Assembly: GCA_024276815.1 (NCBI GenBank) | Contig: JAJRWM010000023.1 | Coordinates: 1 to 15,818, forward strand | DNA from: a bacterium | Lineage (GTDB): Bacteria; JACRDZ01; JAJRWM01 | DNA length: 15,818 bases | Reading direction: 5' to 3' | In this document: one piece after another, positions 1-7,581 of the stretch | Layout of the letters: the number at the start of each line of letters is the position of its first letter | Position numbering within the stretch: position 1 is the stretch's first letter | The notes under the pieces: generated by a model | What the model was told of the DNA's origin: nothing | The model's input: the letters and a program-made list of their open reading frames with translations, nothing else | The model's database searches: none | Position numbers and translations under genes: made by a program

Positions 1-1
1 C

Positions 2-1129
2 TTGTCAAGTTGTGAAATATATGATCCGGCGACCGGGATTTGGACGTCAGCCAGCGGTATGAATAAAGCCCGGCGGGGTCATACCGCGACCCTTTTGACT
101 GATGGTCGTGTGCTGGTCTCGGGCGGCTGGGATAAAGCCGGGTCTTTCTCCAGTTTTGAGATTTATGATCCGACAACAGACACCTGGACTCCGGAGCCGT
201 TGGCGGATATGCCAAACGCCCGGGACGGGCACGCCGCGATTTTGCTCAATGACGGCCAGGTCTTTGCTGTTGCCGTCTGGAGTACCGACAGCGCTATCAG
301 GAATTGTGATCTTTTCTCGCCCGCGTCAGGCTGGTCGTCTACGGCTTCCATTAACCAGGAACGATATCTACATACCGCGACCCTGCTGGTTAACGGGGAT
401 GTTTTGGTGGCCGGCGGTATCGCGAACAGTATTTTGGAAAGCGTTGAGTTGTTTAATCCTGACGCCGGCTGGAGCGTCAAAGACAACCTGAAGATTGCGA
501 GATCCGACCATACCGCGACCTTGCTCGCCGATGGTAACGTGCTTTGCGTTGGCGGCTGGAATCCGGCGGCGGGACATCTTGCCGACAGCGAGTGTTATGA
601 CAGCGTTAACGGTTCGGGTTGGTCAACGCTCACTGAAACGATGGGAAATGGCAGAAGCGGTCATACCGCGACCCTTTTGGATGATAAGCGGGTTCTGGTC
701 ACGGGCGGCTATAACGGTAGCCATAATCTGGCCAGTTGTGAAATTTTTGCTTATAACATACCGGCTGATAATACAGCTCCTGAAGTTGTTTACCTAAACC
801 CTGATAACAGCGAGTATCCGGTTGTCGTGGATACCGATATCAGACTGGCGATTATTGACCCGCTCAACGCTGGCGGAACCTTTAGCGGGGTGAGTATTGA
901 TTCTGTGAACGTAACGGTTGCCGGCTCCAACGCGATAACCGACGGTGTCTTCGCGACCGGGTTCAGCGGCTCGATTATTGAGAATGAAAGTGGCGGGCTG
1001 CTGATCGAGATTAACCCGGCTACTGATTTTATCGCCGGGCGGGCGGTGGTAGTCACCATTACCGCGTCCGACCTGGCCGTCCCGCCCAACGCTATGGATC
1101 AGGTCAGCTATTCATTTGTCTGTGAATAG
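2..1129 (+). CDS. Kelch-repeat (beta-propeller) protein with C-terminal Ig-like domain, 5' partial
   Basis: The reading frame is open at the window edge, so the N-terminus, including any signal peptide, is missing; the TTG at position 2 is probably an internal Leu codon. About 375 residues are visible. Residues 1-20 end one kelch blade. Five more blades of roughly 45-50 residues follow, each with a core like GHTATLL-DG-VLV-GG and then an EIYDP..W segment; HTATL starts at residue 27 and recurs three more times. The second blade is degenerate (GHAAILL, and AVAVW instead of the GG pair). From about residue 258 (DNTAPEVV) to the end runs a Thr/Val/Ile-rich segment resembling the Ig-like domains of bacterial surface proteins. 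No sorting signal or C-terminal membrane helix is present. Such proteins are usually exported, but the ligand or enzymatic role cannot be told. Galactose oxidase-like activity is possible but unsupported. Confidence 0.8.
   Translation: MSSCEIYDPATGIWTSASGMNKARRGHTATLLTDGRVLVSGGWDKAGSFSSFEIYDPTTDTWTPEPLADMPNARDGHAAILLNDGQVFAVAVWSTDSAIRNCDLFSPASGWSSTASINQERYLHTATLLVNGDVLVAGGIANSILESVELFNPDAGWSVKDNLKIARSDHTATLLADGNVLCVGGWNPAAGHLADSECYDSVNGSGWSTLTETMGNGRSGHTATLLDDKRVLVTGGYNGSHNLASCEIFAYNIPADNTAPEVVYLNPDNSEYPVVVDTDIRLAIIDPLNAGGTFSGVSIDSVNVTVAGSNAITDGVFATGFSGSIIENESGGLLIEINPATDFIAGRAVVVTITASDLAVPPNAMDQVSYSFVCE
80..673 (+). repeat. Intragenic DNA repeats underlying the kelch blades
   Basis: The 12-mer CATACCGCGACC, encoding His-Thr-Ala-Thr, occurs exactly at 80-91, 371-382, 509-520 and 662-673, once per kelch blade. 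The degenerate second blade lacks it. Identity at the codon level, not just in protein, suggests recent internal duplication or gene conversion between blades. Confidence 0.75.
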
Positions 1130-1194
1130 CGGGTTGTTGGGGCGTAGTTGAAGGTAGGCCCGGGGCAGGGTAAAGCGGATCAGCCTTTTTCAGG

Positions 1195-1815
1195 CTAAAG
1201 TAGCGTTTCGGCCTCAATTACCAGTAAATACATGGTTCTTTTTCCCCGGTATTCAACACCTCTCAACTCGAAGCCATTTTTCTGGTAAAACTTCCTGGCT
1301 TTATCGGAAGAAGTTTTTACCAGGCACGCAGACTGGTTGCGGAAAAGGATTTTCAGCCCTTCCCCGATCAGGTCGCTTCCTATCCCCCGGCCTTGGGATA
1401 ACGGCTCGGCGGCTATCAGGTATAATTCAGGTATTGATTCAAAATCAATCTGTTTTGCGGAGGTAAGCTCTGTTCGGAAACCTTTGAGGTGCGCCGCGAG
1501 TTCGGGAAGCAGCGACACGTTTTTGAGGACTCCCCTGAGTAAAGGTATTAACAGTTTTTTTTTGTTTTTTGTGAGCAACGAGGACAGCGCTCCGCCGTTA
1601 AGAGCAAAAACACAGAAAGCGTTCACGGTATCGTTTTCCACGTTAACCAGTATAAAGGCCAGGTCGGATTGAATGATTTGAGCGTAAAAAGTGTTCTGAA
1701 GGTATGATTTACCCAGTTTTGGCAGAAGATCATCAGGTAATGCGGCCAGGTGGATGTCAACTATTTGGCGAATATCGTCTTTGGTAGCTTTTCTTATCAA
1801 ATTTTTCTCTGTCAA
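1195..1815 (-). CDS. GNAT-family N-acetyltransferase
   Basis: A 206-residue protein with a GNAT fold. The N-terminal IRKATKDDIRQIVDIHLAALP is the usual beta1-alpha1 entry. The acetyl-CoA pyrophosphate-binding motif A is at about residues 134-150 (LIAAEPLSQGRGIGSDLI, the Q-x-x-G-x-G/A loop at Q141-G146). The motif B-like segment KARKFYQKNGFELRG is near the C-terminus. Length fits a single-domain GNAT. The start is TTG at 1815; no in-frame ATG lies nearby and the beta1 strand begins a few residues later. The substrate cannot be inferred. The gene is convergent with the kelch gene and divergent from mntP, so it is probably monocistronic. Confidence 0.8.
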   Translation of the reverse strand: MTEKNLIRKATKDDIRQIVDIHLAALPDDLLPKLGKSYLQNTFYAQIIQSDLAFILVNVENDTVNAFCVFALNGGALSSLLTKNKKKLLIPLLRGVLKNVSLLPELAAHLKGFRTELTSAKQIDFESIPELYLIAAEPLSQGRGIGSDLIGEGLKILFRNQSACLVKTSSDKARKFYQKNGFELRGVEYRGKRTMYLLVIEAETLL

Positions 1816-1832
1816 AGCTGTATTTTTCCTTC

Positions 1833-1861
1833 ATTATATGTACAAATGACTTTTTTTTCAA
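1833..1861 (-). promoter_or_regulatory. Sigma70-type promoter for the GNAT gene
   Basis: On the minus strand TTGAAA (1856-1861) is followed after 17 nt by a perfect TATAAT (1833-1838). Predicted initiation near 1826 leaves only about 11 nt before the TTG start. The only SD-like stretch (GAAGGA, 1827-1832) would then lie at or upstream of the transcript start, so either translation is nearly leaderless or transcription starts further upstream. Confidence 0.55.
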
Positions 1862-1866
1862 ATGGG

Positions 1867-1921
1867 GCCGGCTTTTGGGGGGAACTTACATTCCCCGCCG
1901 CTCGCGGCGTAAAATGCCGGT
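1867..1921 (+). promoter_or_regulatory. Structured mntP leader, candidate three-way junction
   Basis: Three nested complementary pairs are visible. An outer stem CCGGC (1868-1872) with GCCGG (1916-1920) can enclose two hairpins: GGGGAA (1879-1884) with TTCCCC (1891-1896), and CGCCG (1896-1900) with CGGCG (1905-1909); the two share base 1896. The structure ends 32 nt before the mntP ATG. Manganese exporters of this family are often controlled by the yybP-ykoY Mn(II) riboswitch, but I do not recognise its conserved loops here. Function is inferred only from position and foldability. Confidence 0.3.
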
Positions 1922-1952
1922 AAGATCGTTAAACGCCAGAGGACATAAAAAT

Positions 1953-2510
1953 ATGAATATTTTCAGGGTCTTTTTTATCGCTTTGGGACTTGCTATGGAC
2001 GCGTTCGCGGTCTCGGTAGCCAGCGGAACCACCATAAAACAGCTGAAAACCAGCCAGGCGGTTAAAATCGCCCTGGCGTTCGGTTTATTCCAGGCCCTGA
2101 TGCCCGTTGTCGGTTGGCTGGGCGGTCTGCTTTTTCGGGAATATCTCGCGGCTCTTGACCACTGGGTAGCCTTCCTGCTACTCTTTTTTATTGGCTGTAA
2201 AATGATTTACGAGGGCGCGCTTACCGGAGACGAAAAGATAAAAAAAGATCCGCTTAATCTTTATGTCCTGCTGTTACTCTCAATCGCGACCAGCATCGAC
2301 GCTCTGGCAGTCGGGCTCAGTCTCTCCCTGTTGCGGGTCGATCTGGTTTTTCCGGTTATCGTTATCGGCGTGGTAACATTGTTCTTGTCGTTTATCGGTG
2401 TTTTTATCGGAAACCGAATGGGACATCTCTTTGAAAACAAGCTGGAGCTTCTCGGCGGACTGATCTTGATCGGTATCGGCCTGAAAATATTAACGGAACA
2501 CCTGGCCTGA
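1953..2510 (+). CDS. mntP: Manganese efflux pump MntP
   Basis: A 185-residue inner-membrane protein of the MntP (YebN) family, exporting Mn(II). Two homologous halves each carry the family's acidic motif: MDAFAVS at residues 15-21 (D16) and SIDALAVGLS at 114-123 (D116). Six hydrophobic segments are visible, with a short charged cytoplasmic loop (GDEKIKKDP) in the middle and a GNRMGH motif before the last helix. Length matches the family (about 185-190). The ATG at 1953 is chosen because the family begins MN-x-F...IALGLAMD and an AGAGGA SD precedes it; the frame stays open 26 codons upstream, but that part is unlike the family. The upstream leader can fold into a multi-branched structure that may respond to metal. 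Confidence 0.92.
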   Translation: MNIFRVFFIALGLAMDAFAVSVASGTTIKQLKTSQAVKIALAFGLFQALMPVVGWLGGLLFREYLAALDHWVAFLLLFFIGCKMIYEGALTGDEKIKKDPLNLYVLLLLSIATSIDALAVGLSLSLLRVDLVFPVIVIGVVTLFLSFIGVFIGNRMGHLFENKLELLGGLILIGIGLKILTEHLA

Positions 2511-2593
2511 AAACATCGGGGTGAACCGGAAGGGGGTGGAGGGTTGTTCCATCCTGTGCCGGCTTTCCTGAAACTTGGGGTGGTTAACCAATT

Positions 2594-2767
2594 ATGGCAT
2601 ATAAAAGAATTCCCGGTATTAAAGGCAAGTTTCATGTTCCTGATGCTCCCGACCGGCCCGGGAAACATAACTGTCCCGATTGCTTCTCCTGTCAGATGTG
2701 TGGCGATTCCCGCTGTGAACTATGTCGCCGGGAGCAAAACAAAAAAACAAAAAAGGATAGCTCGTAG
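2594..2767 (+). CDS. Small six-cysteine protein, 57 aa, unknown function
   Basis: ATG at 2594, TAG at 2765-2767, with a GGGGTGG SD-like stretch (2577-2583) 10 nt upstream. The N-terminal half is basic and proline-rich (MAYKRIPGIKGKFHVPDAPD). A compact cysteine block follows: C27-x2-C30-x2-C33-x2-C36-x4-C41-x2-C44, reading HNCPDCFSCQMCGDSRCELC. The tail is lysine-rich. No signal peptide or membrane segment. The even C-x2-C spacing suggests zinc or possibly Fe-S binding. From memory, short proteins with a similar CPxCxxCQxCxDxRCxLC block are annotated as hypothetical in anaerobic bacteria; I cannot verify this here. It lies 83 nt after mntP on the same strand and could be co-transcribed. A longer overlapping frame (2544-2891) lacks any comparable motif. 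Confidence 0.7.
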   Translation: MAYKRIPGIKGKFHVPDAPDRPGKHNCPDCFSCQMCGDSRCELCRREQNKKTKKDSS

Positions 2768-2805
2768 GGGAAAAACTATTGGGGGAAACAGGAATGACAC
2801 TACTG

Positions 2806-2828
2806 CTCCCCCACCTCACCAGGGGGAG
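2806..2828 (+). repeat. GC-rich hairpin between the six-Cys gene and panC
   Basis: CTCCCCC (2806-2812) pairs perfectly with GGGGGAG (2822-2828) across a 9-nt loop. No T-run follows on either strand, so it is a weak terminator candidate at best. It resembles the short C-rich/G-rich palindromes dispersed between genes in many bacteria. Confidence 0.4.
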
Positions 2829-2870
2829 ACGATATTCCTTCCCTTTCCCAGCCCAACCGCAAGTTTGTGC

Positions 2871-2899
2871 TTGACAGTTGCCGGCATTTAAACTAACAT
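2871..2899 (+). promoter_or_regulatory. Sigma70-type promoter of the panC-nadA-nadX operon
   Basis: A perfect TTGACA -35 (2871-2876), a 17-nt spacer, and TAACAT (2894-2899) as -10. Predicted initiation near 2906 gives a short leader with an AGGAAG SD just before the panC ATG at 2935. Confidence 0.6.
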
Positions 2900-2934
2900 T
2901 TCTAAAATTAATTTTCAGAGAGTCAGGAAGATTA

Positions 2935-3810
2935 ATGCGAGTCATTGTTGGCCTCAAAGAAATGTTAGCTTGGGCTAACAAAATGCGGCAACAAGGACAT
3001 CGGATAGGTTTTGTCCCCACCATGGGATATCTCCATGATGGACATTTCAGCCTGATAGAACGGGCCAGGCAGGTTGACGATATTGTCGTGTGCAGTATCT
3101 TTGTTAACCCGGCCCAGTTCGGCCCTCAGGAAGATTTTGGCAGATACCCCAGAGATTTAGCCAGAGATGAATCCTTAACGGAAAAAGCCGGCGTTGATAT
3201 CCTGTTTTGCCCCAGGGCTGAGGATATCTATCCTGATGGATTTAAAACCAGGGTTAGCGTCGAAAGCCTGAGCGGGAAACTTTGCGGTCGGGACCGGCCG
3301 GGCCATTTTGGCGGTGTGACAACCATTGTCGCCAAGTTATTTAACCTGGTGAAACCGCATAACGCTTATTTCGGCCAGAAAGACGCCCAGCAGTTTGTCA
3401 TCATCAGGCAAATGGTTGAAGACCTGAACTTTGACATTCAGTTGCATATGCTACCCATTATCCGTGAGAAAGACGGGCTGGCGTTAAGTTCGCGTAACAA
3501 GTATTTGAATGATTCGGAAAGAAAAGCGGCCCTGGTTTTATCAAGAGCCATTAAACAGGCCCGCGGGCTGTTTGAACGGGGTATTAGAACCGCGGAGGAG
3601 ATTCTCGCGGGCGCTGAAGCTGAAATCGCCAAGGAAAAACTGGCGCGGCTCGATTACCTGGCTCTGGTCGATATGGCCAGCCTGGAAGCCGTGAAAGTTA
3701 TTGCCGGCGCGCCGGTTTTACTGGCTATGGCCATCAGGATCGGCGGCGTCAGGTTAATAGATAACACGATATTTAATGAAGAGAACCTATGGAAAACAAC
3801 CTGGAATTAA
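2935..3810 (+). CDS. panC: Pantothenate synthetase PanC (pantoate-beta-alanine ligase)
   Basis: A 291-residue cytoplasmic enzyme that condenses pantoate and beta-alanine with ATP via pantoyl-adenylate, the last step of vitamin B5 synthesis. All family signatures are present: VPTMGYLHDGH (27-37, HIGH-like nucleotide site), FVNPAQF (56-62) followed by ED..RYPRD, GRDRPGHFGGV (118-128), FGQKDAQQ (146-153) and the KMSKS-region equivalent REKDGLALSSRN (177-188). The ATG at 2935 is chosen because AGGAAG precedes it and the family starts right at this point; codons upstream to 2878 are open but lie within the promoter. It overlaps the proposed nadA start by 22 nt, implying translational coupling. No panB or panD is in the window. 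Confidence 0.95.
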   Translation: MRVIVGLKEMLAWANKMRQQGHRIGFVPTMGYLHDGHFSLIERARQVDDIVVCSIFVNPAQFGPQEDFGRYPRDLARDESLTEKAGVDILFCPRAEDIYPDGFKTRVSVESLSGKLCGRDRPGHFGGVTTIVAKLFNLVKPHNAYFGQKDAQQFVIIRQMVEDLNFDIQLHMLPIIREKDGLALSSRNKYLNDSERKAALVLSRAIKQARGLFERGIRTAEEILAGAEAEIAKEKLARLDYLALVDMASLEAVKVIAGAPVLLAMAIRIGGVRLIDNTIFNEENLWKTTWN

Positions 3811-4702
3811 AAGAGGCGATTAACCGCTTAAAAAAGAACGCGACGCGATTATCCTCGCCCATAATTATCAGAGAGGCGAAGTGCAGGAAATCGCGGATAT
3901 CCTGGGCGATTCTTTTGCCCTGAGTCAGCAGGCCGCCCTGACCGGCGCGAAAACGATTGTCTTTTGCGGCGTCAGGTTTATGGCTGAGAGCGCCGCTATC
4001 TTATGTCCTCAAAAGACGATTTTGCTACCTGAAATCGACGCGACCTGTCCTTTGGCCGACACCATTAACGTTGAGGACCTGAGGTCGCTCAAAAAACAGC
4101 ACCCGCGCGCGACGGTGGTCTGCTATATCAATACGACCGCCGAGATAAAAGCGGAGAGCGATGTCTGTTGCACTTCGGCGAACGCCGTGAAAATAGTCAA
4201 CTCCCTGAACGGTAATGATGTTATTTTCGTCCCTGACATTAATCTGGGCAGGTTCGTGGTCGAGAAGACCAATCGTCATTGTATCCTCTGGGACGGTAAC
4301 TGCCCGACTCATCATCGTTTGACCCGAGAGGACATTCTTGAGACAAAAAGCAAATATCCTGACGCGGAAGTCCTGGCTCACCCGGAATGTGTCACCGAAG
4401 TTCTCGCTGAATGCGAGCATATTCTGGGGACTGGCGGGATGCTGAAGTATGTCAGACAGTCTTTGAATAAAAAGTTTATTATCGCGACCGAGGTCGGCCT
4501 GCTGGAACGGTTGGAACGGGAAAACCCGGAAAAAGAATTTATACTCCCCTCTCCCGGGTTGATTTGTCCCAACATGAAACTGACCACCCTTGAGTCCGTT
4601 TATGAAGCGCTTAAATATAATCAGCACGTTGTTGAAGTGCCGCCGGAAATAGCCGGTAAAGCTCACCATTCCTTATCCCGCATGTTGCAAGTGGCCAAAT
4701 GA
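3789..4702 (+). CDS. nadA: Quinolinate synthase NadA, frame interrupted near codon 16
   Basis: [4Fe-4S] enzyme that condenses iminoaspartate with dihydroxyacetone phosphate to quinolinate. The frame from ATG 3789 gives MENNLELKEAINRLKK and leaves the family at the A-run 3830-3835. The -1 frame then gives ERDAIILAHNYQRGEVQ and continues to the stop at 4700-4702. Joined, the protein is 304 residues, the normal length. The AHNYQ motif (25-28 plus A24, with substrate-site His and Tyr) and the three cluster cysteines C87 (DATCPLA), C172 (DGNCPTH) and C260 (LICPNMK) are intact. A start at the in-frame GTG 3881 would lose AHNYQ and so should be inactive. The stop overlaps the nadX start as ATGA. The break is either programmed -1 slippage, a real indel or an assembly error. 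Confidence 0.88.
3811..3895 (+). promoter_or_regulatory. Candidate -1 frameshift signal in nadA
   Basis: The heptamer A AAA AAG (3830-3836) is read in the incoming frame as ttA AAA AAG, the phase required for tandem -1 slippage; after the slip the next codons are GAA CGC GAC, restoring conserved NadA. AAGAGG, SD-like, sits at 3811-3816, 13 nt upstream. Downstream, CGCGATT (3844-3850) is exactly complementary to AATCGCG (3889-3895), and TCGCC (3855-3859) to GGCGA (3875-3879) inside it, giving a two-tier stem starting 7 nt after the heptamer. The same heptamer class operates in E. coli dnaX. Use here is inferred. Confidence 0.4.
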
Positions 4703-5514
4703 CGCCGGTAAAAATCGGCCTGGTAGGCTGTGGCGCCATAGGCGGCTACCTGGCAAAGGAACTGGCAAAAAAAACCTCGACCTGGGATTTGATCGGTCTC
4801 CATGACCAGTCCGTCGATAACGCCCGCTCGCTCAGCGAAAAGCTAACCGGCTCAACCGCTATTTTAAGTTTACCGGATCTGGTTGATAAAGCCGATGTCA
4901 TTGTCGAGGCCGCCAGCGTCAGCGCCGTGCCGTTGATAATTGACAACGCTTTAGCGGCCCGTCAGGCTAAAAAGGTAGTCATTATCAGCGTTGGCGCTCT
5001 GCTCATATATCCTGAAATCAAGTTTCGAATCGAACAAAGTTCTTTGGAAGTGGTTTTACCTTCCGGCGCCCTGGCCGGGTTAGACGCCTTGAAGTCCGCT
5101 GCCCGGGAAGACCTTGAACAGGTGCGGCTGTTTACCAGGAAGCCGGTTAAATCGGTCGCGGGCGCGCCTTATTTAGCGGAAAAGTCCCTTGATCTGTCCA
5201 GTATCGATTCGCCAACCATTATTTTCCAGGGGAACGCTCTGGAAGCTGTTTCGGCCTTTCCCAAGAACATTAACGTGGCGGCGACGGTTAGTTTCGCCGG
5301 CATAGGTCCGGAGAAAACAGAGGTAATCATTGAGGTGTCTCCGACCTACACCACTAATTCTCACGAACTTGTTGTAACCGGTAAATTCGGCTCATTTCGG
5401 GCCAGAACAGAAAACCGGCCCTTCCCGCAAAACCCGAAGACCAGCTTTCTGGCGGCTCTTTCCGCACTTCAATCAGTTACCCAGCTTGTCGATAATTTAC
5501 GGGTTGGCTGTTAG
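4699..5514 (+). CDS. nadX: L-aspartate dehydrogenase NadX
   Basis: A 271-residue NAD(P)-dependent enzyme that oxidises L-aspartate to iminoaspartate for NadA; it replaces the oxygen-using aspartate oxidase NadB. An N-terminal Rossmann motif GLVGCGAIGG is at 7-16. The family block PSGALAGLDAL is at 121-131, FPKNINVAAT at 187-196, NSHE (His222, candidate catalytic His) at 220-223, and NPKTS near the C-terminus (245-249). Length fits the family. The ATG overlaps the nadA stop as ATGA, so the two are translationally coupled, consistent with handing unstable iminoaspartate directly to NadA. nadC is not in the window. The use of a dehydrogenase agrees with an anaerobic lifestyle. Confidence 0.93.
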   Translation: MTPVKIGLVGCGAIGGYLAKELAKKTSTWDLIGLHDQSVDNARSLSEKLTGSTAILSLPDLVDKADVIVEAASVSAVPLIIDNALAARQAKKVVIISVGALLIYPEIKFRIEQSSLEVVLPSGALAGLDALKSAAREDLEQVRLFTRKPVKSVAGAPYLAEKSLDLSSIDSPTIIFQGNALEAVSAFPKNINVAATVSFAGIGPEKTEVIIEVSPTYTTNSHELVVTGKFGSFRARTENRPFPQNPKTSFLAALSALQSVTQLVDNLRVGC

Positions 5515-5555
5515 AGCGTTTCCGTTCTATCCCTGATAGCGCTCCCTATCGTTTT
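5514..5555 (+). terminator. Possible terminator after nadX
   Basis: Starting at the last base of the nadX stop, GAGCG (5514-5518) can pair with CGCTC (5540-5544) outside a compact CTATC-CCT-GATAG hairpin (5527-5539), with an 8-nt bulge on the left. A short TTTT follows about 7 nt later. The T-run is short, so strength is uncertain. Confidence 0.4.
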
Positions 5556-5685
5556 ACACCCGAGCAAATTAACAGCTGTTTTTAAACTTACAGTTTGAGG
5601 ATATTTGCCGTTGGCACTTCCAATTTCCGCTCGCAAACAGTGTCTCCCACTTCACTGACGGGTTACGCTTTGACTTTGTAGCTTG

Positions 5686-5714
5686 TTGACAATTGGTATC
5701 AGCTTACCTATACT
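5686..5714 (+). promoter_or_regulatory. Strong sigma70-type promoter of ilvD
   Basis: TTGACA (5686-5691), 17-nt spacer, TATACT (5709-5714). Predicted initiation near 5721 leaves about 26 nt with a GGGAGG SD (5733-5738), too short for an attenuator or T-box leader. The spacer contains GGTA and TACC half-sites (5696-5709) separated by 6 nt. Confidence 0.7.
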
Positions 5715-5746
5715 TGTGATTACAATTTTCTTGGGAGGATGATTAC

Positions 5747-7405
5747 ATGAAGAGCGATACGATTAAGCGTGGCTTTAAAATGGCCCCGGCGCGGGCCTTA
5801 TTATACGCGACCGGGATTACCCAAAAGCAGTTGGACCAGCCTTTTATCGGGGTCGCGACCAGCTTTACCGACCTGATTCCCGGTCACATCGGCATGAAAG
5901 ACCTGGAGCGTTTCGTCGAACGGGGAATATGTGCCGGCGGCGGCGTGCCTTTCTTTTTTGGTTTGCCGGGGATTTGCGACGGCATCGCCATGGGACACCA
6001 GGGAATGCACTACTCTCTGCCCTCCCGTGAATTGATCGCCGACCTCACGGAGTGCGTCGCTTCGGCGCATTGTCTGGATGGCCTGGTTTTAATTACCAAT
6101 TGCGACAAGATTACGCCCGGTATGCTGATGGCCGCCGCCCGGCTGGATATTCCGGCGATCATCCTCACCGCCGGCCCCATGATGAGCGGCCGCTATAAAA
6201 CACAGCCTACCTCTTTCGTCCGTTCCACCTTTGAAGCCGTGGGCCGCTTCGTGGAGGGGGAGATAAGCGAGGATGAACTCGAAGACATCGCCGGCTGCGC
6301 CTGTCCTTCCGCCGGGTCCTGCCAGGGACTGTACACCGCCAACACCATGGCCTGCGTTACCGAAGCGCTGGGTATGAGTCTGGCCGGTTGCGGCACGGCG
6401 CTGGCTGTCGGTTCCCGGAAACGCCAGATCGCTTATGATACCGGCCGCCAGATCATGCGGCTGGTGGAAAAGGATATTACCCCGAGAAAGATCATGACCA
6501 AAGAAGCGTTCGAGAACGCGATCGCGATTGACATGGCGCTGGGCGGTTCGACCAACACCATGCTGCACATTCCGGCAATCGCTCATGAAGCGGAGCTCGA
6601 GTTGCCGCTGGCTTTGTTTGATGATATCAGCCGCCGCACTCCGCAAATCGCCAATATCCGGCCCGGCGGCGAGCATTTCATGGAGGACGTCGAGTACGCC
6701 GGCGGCGTGCCCGCTGTTTTGAAATCGCTGAAGACACTGCTTAATGACTGTCCGACGGTTACTTTGAAATCAACTCACACGATTTGCGATGAGGCGGAAA
6801 ATTATAATTCTGACGTTATTCGTTCGCTGGCCGATCCTTATCGCAAGGAAGGCGGAATCGCCGTCTTGTTTGGTAGCCTGGCGCCCGATGGCGCTGTCGT
6901 CAAGCAGTCGGCGGTTAACGACTCGATGATGATGTTCAAGGGCAAGGCTAAAATTTACGAAGGTGAGGACTTGGCTTTGGCGGATGTGCTGGCTAAAAAA
7001 GTGAAGCCGGGCACCGTTATGATTATCCGTAACGAAGGACCGAAGGGCGGACCGGGTATGCGTGAGATGCTGGCGGTTACCGCGGCTCTGGTTGGCGTTG
7101 GCTTATCTGATTCGGTTGCTTTAATCACTGACGGACGGTTTTCCGGCGGCACCCGGGGACCGTGTATCGGTCATGTCGCTCCGGAAGCGGCGGCCGGCGG
7201 GCCAATCGGTTTGGTTGAGGACGGCGACCTGGTTGTAATCGACATTCCCAACCGGACTCTTGATCTGGATGTGAATGAATCTGTATTAGCAGTCCGCCGA
7301 AAGGAATTTCAGCCCCAGCCGCCGCGTTTCACCAAGGGCTACCTGGCACGTTACGCCAGGCAGGTAACCTCAGCCAATACCGGCGCTGTGCTCAAGAGCG
7401 AGTAA
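5747..7405 (+). CDS. ilvD: Dihydroxy-acid dehydratase IlvD
   Basis: A 552-residue Fe-S dehydratase producing the 2-keto acids for valine/isoleucine (and leucine and pantothenate precursors). Motifs in order: RALLYATG (16-23), PGHIGM loop (45-50), [23 protein letters not shown] (from 77), NCDKITPGM (118-126, cluster Cys119 and the Lys121 that is carbamylated in this family), [15 protein letters not shown] (186-200, Cys192), [26 protein letters not shown] and the signature TDGRFSGGT. Length fits. ATG 5747 follows a GGGAGG SD. It stands alone, without ilvBNC or leuABCD in the window, and has its own promoter. Sugar-acid dehydratases share the fold, but these motifs and length favour IlvD. Confidence 0.95.
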   Translation: MKSDTIKRGFKMAPARALLYATGITQKQLDQPFIGVATSFTDLIPGHIGMKDLERFVERGICAGGGVPFFFGLPGICDGIAMGHQGMHYSLPSRELIADLTECVASAHCLDGLVLITNCDKITPGMLMAAARLDIPAIILTAGPMMSGRYKTQPTSFVRSTFEAVGRFVEGEISEDELEDIAGCACPSAGSCQGLYTANTMACVTEALGMSLAGCGTALAVGSRKRQIAYDTGRQIMRLVEKDITPRKIMTKEAFENAIAIDMALGGSTNTMLHIPAIAHEAELELPLALFDDISRRTPQIANIRPGGEHFMEDVEYAGGVPAVLKSLKTLLNDCPTVTLKSTHTICDEAENYNSDVIRSLADPYRKEGGIAVLFGSLAPDGAVVKQSAVNDSMMMFKGKAKIYEGEDLALADVLAKKVKPGTVMIIRNEGPKGGPGMREMLAVTAALVGVGLSDSVALITDGRFSGGTRGPCIGHVAPEAAAGGPIGLVEDGDLVVIDIPNRTLDLDVNESVLAVRRKEFQPQPPRFTKGYLARYARQVTSANTGAVLKSE

Positions 7406-7507
7406 AGAAGCTTTGGGGGATAGCTTTTTACGTTTCGGTCAGGTTCATTTTCTTTTCCTGTCATTTTAGCGCCGACAGGCGAATTGAGGTTTTGGGGAAA
7501 GGGGTGT

Positions 7508-7542
7508 GGGAAAAAACCGTTTTTTCAAAAAAGGTTTTTCCC
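7508..7542 (+). terminator. Intrinsic terminator downstream of ilvD
   Basis: GGG-A6-CC (7508-7518) pairs with GG-T5-CCC (7533-7542), with one bulged A. The interior T6/A6 segment (7520-7532) can extend the stem. T-rich sequence follows to about 7558. It is about 100 nt after the ilvD stop. Confidence 0.7.
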
Positions 7543-7581
7543 TGGGTTCTTATTTTTTATGATTCTGAGAATTGAATGACC

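Noticed and set aside
1182-1196. AGCCT/AGGCT hairpin between the kelch and GNAT genes as a terminator
   Set aside because: Only five base pairs, no T-run on either strand, and it overlaps the GNAT stop codon.
1867-1921. A standard yybP-ykoY manganese riboswitch
   Set aside because: The region folds, but I could not find the conserved loop sequences of that family, so it is kept only as an unclassified leader.
2544-2891. A 115-codon plus-strand ORF between mntP and panC
   Set aside because: Its translation has no domain or plausible composition, it runs through a hairpin and the panC -35 box, and it overlaps the six-cysteine gene, which has a clear motif and SD.
3881-4702. NadA starting at the in-frame GTG 3881
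   Set aside because: This start removes the AHNYQ substrate-binding segment, which is encoded intact just upstream in the same frame.
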